Origin: Prunus persica
Taxonomy: Eukaryota; Streptophyta; Magnoliopsida; Rosales; Rosaceae
DNA: 64,000 nucleotides
Assembly (NCBI RefSeq): GCF_000346465.2
Contig: NC_034016.1
Span: 10,120,027 to 10,184,026, forward strand
Reading direction: 5' to 3'
Shown here: positions 23,255 through 36,917 of the stretch, piece by piece
Layout of the letters: the number at the start of each line of letters is the position of its first letter
How positions within the stretch are numbered: position 1 is the first letter of the stretch
The notes under the pieces: generated by a model
What the model was told of the DNA's origin: nothing
Databases searched by the model: none
What the model saw: only the letters and a program-made list of their open reading frames with translations
Program-made: the position numbers and the translations under genes

Positions 23255-23898
23255 GGCCATCTCCAACCCACCCTGGCAAAACCCAAAATTTGAATTTTTT
23301 AGCCTGAAAACCTCTCCAACCCTTGTATAGGAGCATGCTAAAATTTCCACAAACTGGTTTTTGGGGACAAATAGTAGTCTGTGTTTCAGTCGGATTGATA
23401 ATTTAGTGGAGCCGACACCAATATATGATGCAGCTCATGTGAAGCACCTACAGCAAGGGGCCGTGTTGTCAAGACACATGGCATGCTGGGATGAAGGGTA
23501 GTAGGAATCCAATGGGTTCCTTCAAACTACTGTTTCTTTTTCCTTTCCAATTTATTTTCAAAGGTTATATAATATCTAATGGCTAAGATTTAATGTGAGC
23601 AAATCCAACTATAAAAAACAATCTTCAAAAAATTGTATTATGTTTTGGATTTTTTAGATTAAAATATTTAGAAAATTAATTTATCAAAGTTGAAACAAAA
23701 ATAATGTCAAGAAAAATTAATGAGAAAATAAATAAATAAAGGATTAACCTTTTTAAACAATTTAATAAAGTTGTAAACTCAAATTATGAATCTGCATATG
23801 GTTGGAGGAAAAAACTTTTTGAGTCCGGTCAATACATGAATAGTTGTATTTTGAATGGGAGAAATTTGAGTTTAGCTCCATTTGGGTTAGAGATGGCC
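23255..23898. mobile_element. PIF/Harbinger-like MITE
   Basis: The left end GGCCATCTCCAACCCA (23255) matches the inverted right end GGGTTAGAGATGGCC (to 23898). This is the GGCC-TCTCCAACC terminal repeat of plant Harbinger/Tourist elements. It has no coding capacity and sits 3 bp from the next element. Confidence 0.68.
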
Positions 23899-23901
23899 AA
23901 A

Positions 23902-25911
23902 GGCCATCTCCAACCCTTGGACTCAAACCTAAAATATCCCCCCAAACCTCTCTCAACCCAAGAAAATGAAGGACTCAAAATTTGAAAAAACCCAAATTTG
24001 GACCCAAATATGGGTCCAAGTATTGCCTGGACCCAATACTATTCACTAAAGCCCACGCTGAGGTGGCAGAGCCCATGTGCTTTTGAAAAATGGTGGGACC
24101 CGCACTGGTTATATGTTCTGATGGGCTTGTCTGTGGCATGGGCCACGTGTCGGGTTTAGGTGAGAGAGTTGTTGGGCTTTGGCTGTCTCCCTTTTTTCTA
24201 TTTTTTATAAATTTATAAAAAATCAAATAGTATCGATTAGGCCCACATGTTGGCTATTTCTAGCTCAAAGAGCCGTTGGAAAAGAAGAATCTCTTTTTTT
24301 TAAAAATAAAAAAATCTAATAGTAACTTTAAATTAACGATCTAGATTAAATCTAAGCTATTTTAACGGTAAAAAAAAGATCCAACGACTGAAATTTAAAT
24401 CCAACGGTCAAAATAGTATTTTAAATTAATCCAAATCAGATCCAACCCCAAAACTCACTCCAAACTCTATAAATACCCATCCATTTCTCAAATAATCTAC
24501 CCAAAATATTTTATCTATTTCTCAATTTATTTTTCCTTTGTCAATCTCATCAATCTCCTTTCATTCTTGTTGAAGATGTCCACAAAACCTCAAAGAGGTG
24601 TGAATTGGAGGCCCGAAGAAGATGAGGCATTGTGCAAAGGGTGAGTTTCTGTCAGTTAAGATGAGGCTATTGGCACCAATCAAGCAAGCGACACATTTTG
24701 GAAGCGTGCATATCAAAAGTTTCTGGAAAATTATCCGACATTAGTGGACTTGAGCGATGAACATATCAAGCCATTGTTTCTCGGTTCAAGACTATCAACC
24801 AACAATGTTCTCTTTGGAAGGCATGCTTGACTAAGGCCAATACGAACCCACAAAGTGGCTCAAATTTACATGATGTGGTAAGTAACCATTCTTATTAAAG
24901 CTTTAAATTTATATTTGTAATTTTATTCAACTCCAAACTTAAATTTATTTTTTCATGCGTAGGATGTGTATGCAAAAATAATATTTCTTAATGATAATAA
25001 GCCTCCAAATAGGCCTTTCAAGTTGTACCATGCTTGATAAATCTTAAAAGATTGCCTAAAGTGGAACGATATAAATGAGCCTCCCGCACAACGTTCTTTT
25101 GGAGCTAGTGCAAGTATAGTGAATTTGGATAATGATGCAGACGAAATCACTATGCCTAGTCCAAGGCCTAAGAGGCGAGATAAACAAAAGGCTGCAAAAA
25201 AAAAAAAAGGGAAGATGGCTGACCATTCTCAACAAAAAAGGGATAAGTACTTGAAAACATTGGTGGAGCAAGGTATTGCTTTCAAGGATGATAGGAGATG
25301 AAAGCTCAACATATTGGACAAGTTTGTCCAAGATCAAGTTGATGCTTATGCGTATCAGAAGCAACAAGATAAGGAAGCCCAATAACAAAAAATAATGTCC
25401 ATGGACGTGTCCAAATTTACTTCAAGAAAGAAGAAGTATTGGGGGGATAAACAAGATGAAATTATGCAAGAACATGCAGGGGTCAACGGTCTACCGTTAA
25501 TCCTGAAGATAACTCAGGGGACTATTATCCAACCCCTATGATGGTGGTTATTAGTTTTTTCCTATTGGCATTCATGTATGGTGAATTTGAAGTATTGTGT
25601 GTTTTCTTTTAGAATTATGTTGTGTGTTTTCTTTTGAAATAAAATTATATTTGTGAAATTTTAATTTTTTCAGGTCAAATTGTTCAAAAAATTTAATTAT
25701 GAAGTTATTTAAAAAGATTGAATGAAGAAAAGTTATCTATAAAAAAAAAATTAGACTTAAACCATTCTTAAATAATTTAATAAAGTTGCGGACTTAAAAT
25801 TTGAGTCCAAAGGGTTGGGAGGAAAAACAATTTGAGTTCGAGCAAAATCCAAATAGTCACTTTTTGAAGGGGGAAAATTTGAATTTAGCCTTTCATGAGT
25901 TGGAGAAGGCC
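23902..25911 (+). mobile_element. PIF/Harbinger element with ORF1 only
   Basis: Left terminus GGCCATCTCCAACCC (23902) and inverted right terminus GTTGGAGAAGGCC (to 25911) bound a 2.0-kb element. Subterminal text near both right ends (TTGAGTCC ... GGGAGAAATTTGAGTTTAG versus GGGGGAAAATTTGAATTTAG) links it to the adjacent MITE. It contains a decayed Myb/SANT-like ORF1 but no DDE transposase. Confidence 0.68.
24576..25500 (+). pseudogene. Myb/SANT-like, NAM-associated-type ORF1 of a Harbinger element
   Basis: It begins at ATG 24576 (RGVNWRPEEDEALCKG), the start of the Myb/SANT-like DNA-binding domain found in plant PIF/Harbinger ORF1 and 'NAM-associated' proteins. In-frame stops occur at 24642-24644 and 24657-24659. 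Later pieces are TFWKRAYQKFLENYPT, an FKLYHA-type segment after an intron-like gap at about 24880-24960, and a C-terminal basic part (PRPKRRDKQKAAKKKKGKMA, 25159-25218). It ends in KRDKYLKTLVEQGIAFKDD, a further stop near 25300 and DVSKFTSRKKKYWGDKQ. Such proteins help transposase bind DNA. The copy is clearly broken. Confidence 0.72.
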
Positions 25912-26149
25912 TAATAGCCAAAGAGAAGAAGATAAAAGAATCATAGGACCACATGGATGGGCAACGTATGGGTAGGTTTGTTTTAATTTTTTTAATTTTT
26001 GGGCTGGGCTTATAACCCATGTAGGGTTTGTTTTTTTTTTTTGAAAATTTTTGGGCTGGGCAAGCACTCAGCCTGCACTGTGCACAGCCCCGCCACTCGC
26101 AGCTCAAAGCATACAAGCAGTGCTGCTAGGTTTTCTCAGTTAGGCTACC
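25912..26149. promoter_or_regulatory. Short promoter/5' leader region of the BMS1 gene
   Basis: Only about 240 bp separate the Harbinger end from the BMS1 start codon. It contains two GGGCTGGGC motifs (about 26001 and 26052) and a long T run (26030-26041). GGGCC/GGGCT-type elements are common in promoters of ribosome-related plant genes; their use here is inference. Confidence 0.35.
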
Positions 26150-29100
26150 ATGGCGATAGATAGCGGAACCAAGGAGCAGTCGCACAAGGAACATCGGTCC
26201 AGGCAGTCGGGGGCCAAGGCCGACAAGAAGAAGCGTGACACTTCCCAAAATGGGAAGAAGCAAAACCCTAAAGCATTTGCTTTTAGCTCAACTGTGAAAG
26301 CCAAGCGTCTTCAATCTCGCTCGGTCGAGAAAGAGCAGCGCAGGCTTCATGTCCCAACCATTGATCGTTCCTATGGCGAACAACCTCCATATGTTGTTCT
26401 GGTGCATGGACCTCCCAAGGTATATATAGTATATCTAATCAGTGCAATAACTTACCTGCATCTCACTCAAACTGCTGTTAATTTGTTCGAACTAATATTT
26501 TTTTTTGTTCAATTCCTTATTTTTGATTTCTAGGTTGGCAAGTCTTTGTTAATTAAGTCGCTTGTAAAGCATTATACCAAACATAATTTACCAGAGGTTC
26601 GAGGCCCGATTACCATTGTTTCAGGTGCCATGCTTCATGTTTTTCTGATATTGCAATAATTTGATTTAATTTAATATTAGGTTGAGCACTGTTCGTTAAA
26701 TGCTTGATTGATTGCTTGTGTTAGGAAAGCAAAGGCGGGTACAGTTTGTGGAGTGCCCAAATGATATCAATGGTATGATTGATGCTGCAAAGTTTGCTGA
26801 TTTAGCATTGCTTCTCATCGATGGAAGCTACGGTTTTGAAATGGTGAGACTTGTGACAATTAATTTTGTTATTTTTTCTTCTACTGTTTTCACGTGGATG
26901 GCTTAAACTTCAATGGAAATCCTGACGCTAACAAAATGTTGTACCCTTTTGTCTGTTAAAAATGTCTATGAATTTAACTCCTGTCATACATATCAAACAA
27001 ACACACGTGCTCGTGTGCAGGCACAACACCCACACTCATAGATTTCATTATTATGTATCGGGAGATGACTCTGCTTGAATATTTATTTGGTGGATGTTCT
27101 GGATTTCTTGATACATTCTTTATTGGTCTGATTTCTTTTTCAAGGATTTATTAGTCTGATCCCTTTTTTCATCAATATGATGTCAAGACATTTATATTAT
27201 AATATTGTATTGCCTTAATTTCCTTTTACAGGAGACATTTGAATTCCTGAATATTTTGCAAGTTCATGGGTTCCCAAAGGTTATGGGAGTTCTTACTCAC
27301 CTTGATAAGTTTAAAGATGTAAAGAAATTGAAGAAAACAAAGCAACACCTCAAACATCGTTTCTGGACTGAAATATACGATGGAGCTAAATTGTTTTATT
27401 TATCTGGTCTCATTCATGGAAAGTAAGTAGCCACTTTCTGCACTGGATGATGCAGTCACTTGTGAAAGTTGACAACTGTTATTAGTTGAATTTTTATTTT
27501 ATTCATTATATTCCCCCTGGTTTGATGAACAGGTATGTCAAACGTGAAATTCATAATCTGGCACGTTTCATATCTGTTATGAAGTTCCATCCTTTATCTT
27601 GGCGAACTGCTCATCCATATGTTTTAGTAGATCGTTTTGAAGATGTGACTCCTCCTGAAAAAGTGCGTTTGAATAATAAATGTGATAGAAATGTCACACT
27701 GTATGGTTATTTGCGGGGCTGTAACATGAAAAAAGGAACAAAGGTATGTGTTTGACTTATAAAGTTCTTGTCTTATTGCCTTTAGAAATCTATATATTAC
27801 AAATGAGTTTAATTGGAAGAAAAGACCATAACTCAGGTTGATGTACGGAGAGTTCCTTTTAGCTCCCCATGAATTCCAAATGCAGGGATGAAGCCATAAA
27901 ATTCTTTTAGTGGGCAACTCCAAACAATAAAATTAGATTGAAAAAATGTTCAACAAAAGAGTTAAAAACTTAAGGGTATTGATTCATAGTAATTTTCATG
28001 CAGTACACGTACAGTTGTCCCCAATATATATGTTTTCTTGTTATCAAAGCATCCTAAGAAAATTTTCAGTTGAATATATTTGGGAGAACATATAAATAAA
28101 TGAACAAGTTTGAATAAAAAAATGTGAAATTGTGACATCAATAACGGGTTAATTATATATAATTGTAATAGCAAATTAAAGATGTATAGAACAATCCATG
28201 AAGGATGAAAAAAGGAAACCAATTTAGAATGCGAGCATCCAACCTAGAACCAATTGGCAATGGGTCTAGAGGCCCAAAATAATTTAAACTATTAAGGCAA
28301 TGCTTACATTTCCAGTGGGATAATACTCTCAGCATGTGGAAAGAGAGGAAAGCTTTGACATCCTTATAACAAACTAGGCTTTGTCGTGACTTGTAGAAGC
28401 CGATCTTTAAGTGAAACTCCTTCAAATTTAGCAGTTAAGATGACTTACATTTTCGGGTTGGTAACTTGGTGCCGCTTCTGTAATAGTCCCCTCTCCGCTA
28501 AAATAAAGAAGAAAGAATACATTGGATTATATGATTCATAGATGCATTATCTTGCTGTTTATTTTTTAATGATATATTGTTGTCTGATTTACATTGTGTA
28601 TCAGATTCATATTGCAGGTGTTGGGGATTACAGTTTAGCTGGTATGACAGGCTTAGCTGATCCTTGCCCTTTACCCTCAGCTGCCAAAAAGAAGGGACTG
28701 CGTGATAAGGAAAAACTGTTTTACGCACCCATGTCTGGACTTGGGGATCTCCTGTATGATAAAGATGCTGTCTACATAAACATAAATGACCACTTTGTCC
28801 AGTTTTCCAATGTTGATGAAAAGGGCGAAGCAACAAATGAAGGTCCAATTTATTATTATTTATTTTTAATTTTATAATTTTAAAAATTTGTTTTCTTATT
28901 CATATTTGTATGTGTGGGTGAGGATTTGAAAGGATACATTCATTTAGTTTGATTCCATGTTGTTTATCTGTTACGAATATTTTTTTTTCTTAGACATCTT
29001 TTGAGCTTTCCTTATATAGGAAAAGTTTCTATTTCTCTTTCTGCAACTGCCACCAATTTTAAAAGTTGATACTCATGTTCCCGTGTAACAGGAAAGCACG

Positions 29101-31287
29101 AAGATGTGGGTGTGGCTTTGGTAAAATCTCTTCAGAACACAAAATATTCAGTTGATGAAAAGTTAGAGGAGAGCTTCATTAATCTATTTAGTCGGAAGCC
29201 TAATTTATTGTCAAACGCTCAAAGTGATGGAAAAGATACCTATGAATCTAGAGAAGAGATCCGTATGATAGAGCCCTTAGAGGAATATCAGTCTAGGGAA
29301 GCAATCAAAGGAGATGGTTCTGCTGAAGAAAGCAATGCGGAGGATTCTGACGGTTCAGAATCAGAATCTTCAGATAAGAATGAAGCAGCTCGTAAAGATG
29401 CATCAGATCAAGATGCTAATCTTAAAGATCACTTGAAGGAACATGTGGAGTTTCATGGTGGAAGGTCAAGGAGAAAAGTTATATTTGGAAATGACCTTGA
29501 TCATAACGATATGGAGGTGAACAAAGCTAAACTCATTATCTCTGTTGAATAGAACCATGATTTGGAGAAGAAAAAATATTTTGTTTGTGTTTGAGTGTGT
29601 GTGATGTTACAGGATACTTGAAGTTCACTTGCGGAGGCTCATGCACATTAAACAGCTTTGATGTTTTCGTTACTTTGGTGTTTGCATGTTCATGTTATTA
29701 CTCACATGGCTTAATAGTGTTTTAAGATAACTTCAGTGACTATTAAATATAAATAATCTAATGTGCTATTATATTTCTTGTTTTTTCATGTCTGATCCTC
29801 GTGGGTTACTTGCTCATGATTCACTGATACTAAATGCTACATTTTTGCTTTTGTGGACTGTACGATCTGTAGATTCTCGTTAAATGCATAATAGATGTTA
29901 TAACTTTTACTACTTCTACTAGTTGTCATATCCTCTTCACCTTTCAGGTTATGAACAGTATAAGTAGTGGAAACCAGAAATGTGTATACATTGAGCGTCC
30001 ATGCTCTTCTTTAATATTACTCAGGTTCTATGCATATTCTTCCATTATAGGATTCAGATTTTGAGGCTGAAGATGATGGTGATGACAACAATGATGATGA
30101 TATTCAGGCATCTTCTGGTTCAGATTCAGAGGAAGATGAAGATGTTCATGAAACAGATGGTACATTTACTCCCAATTTGCAAATTTGTTGTAGGTTGTAA
30201 TATTCTTATTTTCTGAGCAAGAAGTACTCTGCTTATCTTTTGTATTAGATGCAACCTTCTATGGTGAACGGTCTGTGATGCCAAAACCCAATATTATATA
30301 TGTTGATAAAAATTAAGTATGTATAAGAAAATGGTATATAACTGTAAATGTTATCCATCGATTGCTTACGCGTTTTAATGTCTCAAATTATAGATTTCCC
30401 AGTGACTTCCCATTGATAAAAATTAAGTATGTATAAGAAAATGGTATATAACTGTAAATGTTATCCATCGATTGCTTACACATTTTAATGTCTCAAATTA
30501 TAGATTTCCCAGTGACTTCCCATTATCTAATTTTATCTCCCCCTTTTTTTGTGGCCTCATACTAGATGAGATAGGGAACATTGCAAAGTGGAAAGAATCT
30601 TTGGTAGAAAGGACTTCCTCAAGACAAACTATTAACCTTATGCAACTTGTATATGGGAAATCTACATCAATGCCAACAACATCTATCAATGAACATGATA
30701 GTAGTGTAGATGATGAAAGTGATGGAGATGATTTTTTTAAGCCAAAAGGAGAAGTAAACAAGGTTTGTTTGGACACTACTTTTCATATCTCGCCGTAAGC
30801 GGCGCATTCTTTTTAATGTCAGGGGGATTTATGTTTCTTTCCAATCTGAAAATAAATTATTGGGGTAACCTTCATAACTGAAGTGAGCGCTGTCATATTA
30901 TCATTTTTGTTTGTTTATTGCAGAAACATGGAGGAATAGAAGGTGGAAATTGGAATATCGAGGACTGTTCCAAATTCACAAATTATTCAAATCTCAAAGA
31001 CTGGAAAGAGGAAAAGCTTAGGGAGGGTATTCGTGATCGTTTTGTTACTGGTGATTGGTCGAAAGCTTCTCAAAGAAATCAAGCTGCAGAGGCTAAAGTT
31101 TTAGATGATGATGCTGTCTATGGTGACTTTGAAGATTTAGAAACTGGTGAGAAGCATGATGGGAATCATACAGATGATGCAAGCAGTGATGTAAACCACA
31201 AGGAAGATGATTTGGCCAAAGAGGAGCGGAGGCTGAAAAAGCTTGCTCTTCGTGCAAAGTTCAATGCTCAATATCCTTTTCACCCGA

Positions 31288-31321
<34 letters not shown>

Positions 31322-33881
31322 CTTTTTCGAAGAATTACATATTGCTCTTCCGCCATAACCAAGGAAGAATTTTTTGATTGTTTTTTCTTTCGAGTTTGGA
31401 ATTGGATGAAGCCGGGATATGATCTTCATTTAAGGTTCTGGGTTGTATTTTGCATTTGTCCACATATGACGTTCTAACAGTAGTTCTGTGTGTGAACATT
31501 TTTATTTTTGGTTTGGTCATATCTACTCTTTTGTATTTGTAGAGAATGTCTGAAATTACTTTTGTGCCCTTAATTTGATCTACATTTGATGGAGCTGAGT
31601 CATCTGAAGAGGAGCTTGAGAGTAAACATGAAGGCAAGTCTGGTCGTGATCAATCCAAAGAAAGTGGCTATTTTGACAAGGTAAACTTTCTCGCATATAT
31701 TTAAGATTGTTTTGCACCATACAAGGTAGTGAGAGCTCATGCCTAGTTCTTCCAGCTGAAGGATGAGATTGAACTTCGGAAGCAAATGAATATAGCTGAA
31801 CTCAATGACCTGGATGACGCCACCCGATTAGAGATAGAGGGTTTCCGGACAGGGACTTACCTACGGTTGGAGGTTCATGATGTCCCTTATGAGATGGTTG
31901 AATATTTTGACCCCTGTCATCCTATTTTGGTTGGAGGAATTGGTCTTGGTGAAGAAAATGTCGGACACATGCAGGTTAGTGTACATTATAAATATTCAAT
32001 ATTTATTTATTTTTTGTTTTATACTAGCCTGCCCATTTCACGTGTGAGATAGCTCCCATATTTTATGATATTGAATAGTCAGTGGGTGGTTGTATTTTAG
32101 TCAGGCCATTATGTTATTTATAGGGTGGTTTTAGTAACTTAGACACCAAATACAGTTATTGGGTGAAATAGAGTGACACCCTATCAGGTGTTCACTTTAT
32201 ATAATAGATAGATGGATAGCAATGATGTGCTATTATGTTATTAACCACTGGTGTTGCTAGCATTTATGTCACGAATGTAAAATTGCATTAAATAGACTAG
32301 GGTTTAGAATATATTTACAAATTTAATAGACTTCTTTGCCATTTGAAATTTACTTCAAGTTAGCACTAATGCTCTTATCAGCTGGCTGGCTCCATAAATT
32401 TGGCAATTTTGTTTTGTTACATTATTTTTCATATTAAAAGCAAATGACTAGTCATTTACTCCACGGGTCCCAATTAATATATTTACAATATGATAAAGCT
32501 TGAAGTGAATGACGCTGCTTCTCTGATAGATGCTCATGGTTCCTTATGGGCTCAATGTTCTCATATATTTGAAGAATTTTCATCTCATCAGATGTTGTGT
32601 TCCGTCTATTTCAGGCCAGGTTAAAGCGGCATAGATGGCACAAGAAAGTACTTAAGACTAGTGATCCTATTATTGTTTCTATTGGGTGGAGGCGGTACCA
32701 AACAATACCTGTTTATGCTATTGAAGATCGCAATGGAAGACATCGCATGCTTAAGTACACTCCCGAACACATGCATTGCCTTGCAATGTTTTGGGGCCCT
32801 CTTGCCCCTCCTAATACTGGTGTGGTTGCTTTCCAGAATTTATTGAACAATCAGGTTTGACAAGTTTCCTTTTTTTTTTTTTTTTTTCCTTCTTTCTTTA
32901 TGTTTCTTACATCTCTTCGAAAGTTTTAGGATTAGCAAAGGGAAAGCTTTGAATTTTTTCCATTTAAGATTTATCTAATGAGGCCCAAGTTGAGGATTAA
33001 ACTTTAGGATCACATATGAGGCCCACCTTTCAATGTGGTGCCATGATTTGAACCATGCATTTTATGGGTTCTCTTCCAAAAAATTTGCCTACAAAAAATA
33101 TCCAAATCAAACGATTGTTTAGTTATTTAATTGTGTGATCTAATATACGGAAAAAGACAATGTGACGATCATGCAATGATAAATGATATTCAAATAGATT
33201 AATCATTCATGATATGGCTGATTTTTTTTTTTTTTTTCAGATATGAGATTGAAAATGAACGGTTTGAAACGTGGAATATTTCTGTAAATATTCAGAATTC
33301 TAAAATCCTTGTTGTCTAACTTGTATTAGATCTGATTAACTCAGATCAATAGATTCTTACTGTATATTGGGACATAATGGCATGAAAATGACATGCCCTC
33401 TATTTTTAATTTTTTTTTTCATGAATAGGGCTGCATCAGGCTTTAGCTTCTGAAGGAAGAAAAATGAGAGCTTTGAACAGGTCACTAGGAGCTTAAATTC
33501 ATTTTTGTCAGTGGCATTGAGCTCCTGATGCTTATTTAAGAATTGAACATTAGTGCCTTTCTCCTGTGTGCATAAATTGCTAATGTGTAAAGAATTATTT
33601 TTAAATATTGGACCTTTGTACATCTGATGGCCATTAAATAGCATAAGCATCCTATGCGCATTACCTTTATTCATGTGCTTAGGAGAACGATAAGGTCAGT
33701 CTTTAGGAAATATGGAGCCCTGTGCAAAAATAAAAAATGTGGCTCTTTTAAACCTCCTCACAAAAAAACCACAATTTTTGTTGTCAGGTTTTGGTATCAT
33801 ACTTTAACAAAACAATGAACAAGATAATTCAATGTAAAGGCAAAGGGTTAAATTAAGGAATCAAAGTTCAACTTAAAATTG

Positions 33882-33912
<31 letters not shown>

Positions 33913-36539
33913 CCAAAAAAATGGCTAGCACGCCACAATCGCTGAGCACCTTGGCTTCCTAGTTCCATGCCCCAGAAAATTTCTGTTTTGTATGTCTCTT
34001 TATAATGAATTTAATCCAGTTTTCTGCTCTTTATTGAGCTACAGTACATTTAGGTACATGATTTATTTATTTTTGTTTTGAAAGCGATAATCGGTAGAAA
34101 AAAGATACGAAAAGAAGTCAGGAAGGGACACATAATTTATCCTTGGTGTTTTGCGGAAGTGCTGGTTATGCTAGTTTCTCTCTTGTAAAATACAATTTTT
34201 AGTTAACCAGCCTAGACTTTGAAGTTGGAATGCTTTGGATTTGATCCTTGTGATAACAATGTATTTCATGTAAGTAGATTTTGTGGAGACCACTTTGTAG
34301 ATCAATAATGTGTTTCCTTTTATTGCTTAAATTCTATATTGTGTGTGTGTTTTATTTATTTATATTTTGCTTAGTGGGTCTACTAAGCCTTTGGTAAATT
34401 AGTCTATTTTAAGTGCCCATCCCCCTCTCGTTCTGCCATCTCAAAGAAAAAAGACTAGTCATTTAAAAAAGACCATGTGCTCGTTTATATTTCCCTTTTT
34501 GTTTAACTTTGTCAAATTTTATGCTTATACCGTGTTCTTTGTTCTTAAGCTAGTTTCTTTGGTCTGGCAGGCACAATTTAGGATCACAGCAACAGCAGTT
34601 GTGCTTGAGTTCAACCATGCATCACGAATAGTGAAGAAACTCAAACTAGTTGGTCACCCCTGCAAGATATTCAAGAACACTGCACTTGTAAAAGATATGT
34701 TCACCTCAGATCTTGAAATAGCTCGGTTTGAAGGAGCTGCTGTTCGAACTGTCAGTGGCATTCGGGGGCAGGTGAAAAAGGTATGCTTGTTTGATGTTGA
34801 AATTTATATATATATGTGCGTGTGATTTTTTATTTGTCCATGTGGATTTTGGCAGTCGAATATTCATTCTGGCAATTAAACTCAAATATATAAAAGCATG
34901 AATTAGCTGTCTTCTAACTGGAATGATTTTCATTTCATCTTTACTCATGAGCTGGTGTTGGTACTGAGTTGTGCATACTATAGGTAACAGAAACATTTCT
35001 GATGCCTTCACTGTAATTATTGTTCTGAGCATGGATAGGCATATTTGAATATTTCCTTATATGACCCATGATGCTAATTTAATTGAATTTTAATAATTGT
35101 AATATTGACAGGCTGCAAAAGAAGAAATTGGTAACCAGCCGAAAAAGATGGGTGGACAACCAAAAGAAGGGATTGCTAGGTGTACCTTTGAGGATAAAAT
35201 TAAGATGAGTGACATTGTATTTTTGCGTGCTTGGACCCAAGTTGAAGTTCCTCAATTTTACAACCCATTGACAACATCACTGCAACCTCGTGATAAGACG
35301 TGGCAAGGGATGAAAACTACTGCTGAATTGAGGAGAGAACATAATATTCCTATTCCTGTTAACAAAGATTCACTTTACAAGGTAATCTATGATGTGTGGG
35401 CCTCAAAGTGAGGCTGCTTACTGCAGCAGTACATGGTTTTTCTCTCAATTCTGCCCATGGAGTACTGCATGTTTTCTTTCTTTAGTTTTTCTTTTTTTTC
35501 AATGGTACTTAATTTTAATTTTAATTTTAATTTGTTTGTGTCAACAGCCAATTGAAAGGAAGCTGAAGAAGTTCAACCCATTGGTGATTCCTAAGTCATT
35601 GCAGGCTGCTTTGCCATTTGCATCAAAGCCTAAGGATATACCCATTAGAGGAAGGCCACTTCTTGAAAATAGAAGAGCAGTTGTCATGGAGCCTCATGAA
35701 CGGAAAGTTCATGCTCTTGTTCAACATCTTCGATTAATTAGAAATGAGAAGGTATGCACCTTAAGACAAATATTCCGTTTGAACACTCGTGCCAAATGCA
35801 TGATTGATGGTTAAATTTGTTGGAAAGCCAAATTGGGTATGTAACACCAATACAGAGTCACAACTTAGAGGTGTTTGTTTGAATAACCGCACCATTACTT
35901 TGGAAGAGGATTACTTTTGAGTTTTGGCAATGGAGCTTGCATAAACACCTTTGAGGCAAACCTCAGACTATCCCTGAAGTGTTGCACCAATTTAATGTTA
36001 CCCTTTCCTGGACTTGCTTTTATACTAGTGTTAGTGTATATGAATTTTAATATTCTATTTTGCTGAATTTTTTTTTTTCTTTCCGTTTGATGGCGCTTCT
36101 ATATTGCTGATTTTTAAGATGGCTCATACTATATCATACTCTTCACTTCACCAGGCTTTTTATTTATTTCTATTTTTACTTTTTGTGGAGAAAACTTGTA
36201 GGCCTAGTGTAGAGCACATACATTATGTTGGCTTTATACTAGAGCGCATATATAGCTGAAAGTATATTTCTTTATTTTTATTTTGAAGACTCATTTGTGC
36301 AGTTCTGTAACATTTTCCGATGGAAATTTTCCTATTATTTTGAAAGTATTTTAACTTCGCTTTGGCTTTTGCAGATGAAGAAGCGCAAGCTTAAGGATGA
36401 TAAAAAAAGGAAAGAAACTGAAGTGCAGAAAGCCAAAGAAGAGCAGTTGTCAAAAAAGCGTCAGAGGGAAGAACGGCGGGAGAGATATCGGGAGCAAGAC
36501 AAACTGAAGAAGAAAATCAGGAGAAATGCAGAGGACTGA
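26150..36539 (+). CDS. BMS1: Ribosome biogenesis GTPase BMS1, complete, 17 exons
   Basis: A nucleolar GTPase needed for early processing of the small ribosomal subunit with U3 snoRNP and RCL1. Exons: 26150-26419, 26534-26624, 26725-26843, 27232-27422, 27533-27743, 28605-28842, 29092-29516, 30051-30159, 30566-30762, 30924-31270, 31584-31680, 31756-31974, 32615-32854, 34571-34780, 35112-35381, 35548-35751, 36375-36539. These join in frame to 1200 residues, close to the family size. Features: a basic N-terminus; the P-loop GPPKVGKS at residues 87-94, split by intron 1; [13 protein letters not shown]. Next are the AARP2CN-type region, a long acidic middle (exons 7-10) and the C-terminal RIBIOP_C region ([33 protein letters not shown]). 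A Lys/Arg-rich coiled tail ends it. All introns are GT-AG except intron 10, which fits an AT-AC U12 intron. The ATG fits an ACCATGG context. Confidence 0.96.
30304..30524 (+). repeat. 110-bp tandem duplication in BMS1 intron 8
   Basis: The unit starting TTGATAAAAATTAAGTATG is present twice with period 110, differing at about two positions (TTACGCG versus TTACACA). The near identity points to a recent event. Confidence 0.9.
31271..31583 (+). other. Putative U12-type AT-AC intron of BMS1
   Basis: The 5' splice site ATATCCTTTT and the 3' end ATCTAC match the U12 AT-AC class. The branch-like CCCTTAAT (31567-31574) places its A about 10 nt before the AC acceptor. Splicing here joins CA to A in phase 2 to give [12 protein letters not shown], as expected for the family, whereas no GT-AG pair preserves the frame as neatly. 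An (AT)n run lies inside. Confidence 0.8.
33883..33906 (+). repeat. (CA)n microsatellite in BMS1 intron 13
   Basis: Twelve CA units within the 1.7-kb intron 13 (32855-34570), which otherwise holds AT-rich non-coding text. Confidence 0.85.
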
Positions 36540-36917
36540 TGGATGCACAAATTTTTGCAAACTGTTTATGTGGCTTGGGGAAACTGGGTCATTGTGCTTG
36601 CCGAAAAGAAAGATAAGTGGTAGAGATACTCTAGGATTTGATACTATCTCAGAAACATGACCCAGATTACGGTTCTGACAGCCCCATTTGAGATAAATCG
36701 ACGTGTGGGAATTGTCAATGTGCAATTTTGTAGTCATACCCTTCAACATGTATCATATGTTTGCTCTTGGCTTCTGAGCAGGTGTTTTTCTGGGTACATT
36801 GGAGGGATGGGACCATGAACTTAAAATGTCATTTTATATCAGTGTTCTAATTGCTACATTTATGGAAAGTTTTATTGCAATTAAATACAAAATTGAGATA
36901 TTTAGTTATATACCCAT
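36540..36917 (+). other. BMS1 3' untranslated/downstream region
   Basis: Follows the TGA at 36537-36539. AT-rich with no other gene. AATTAAATACAAAA near 36878 may be part of the polyadenylation region. Confidence 0.45.
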
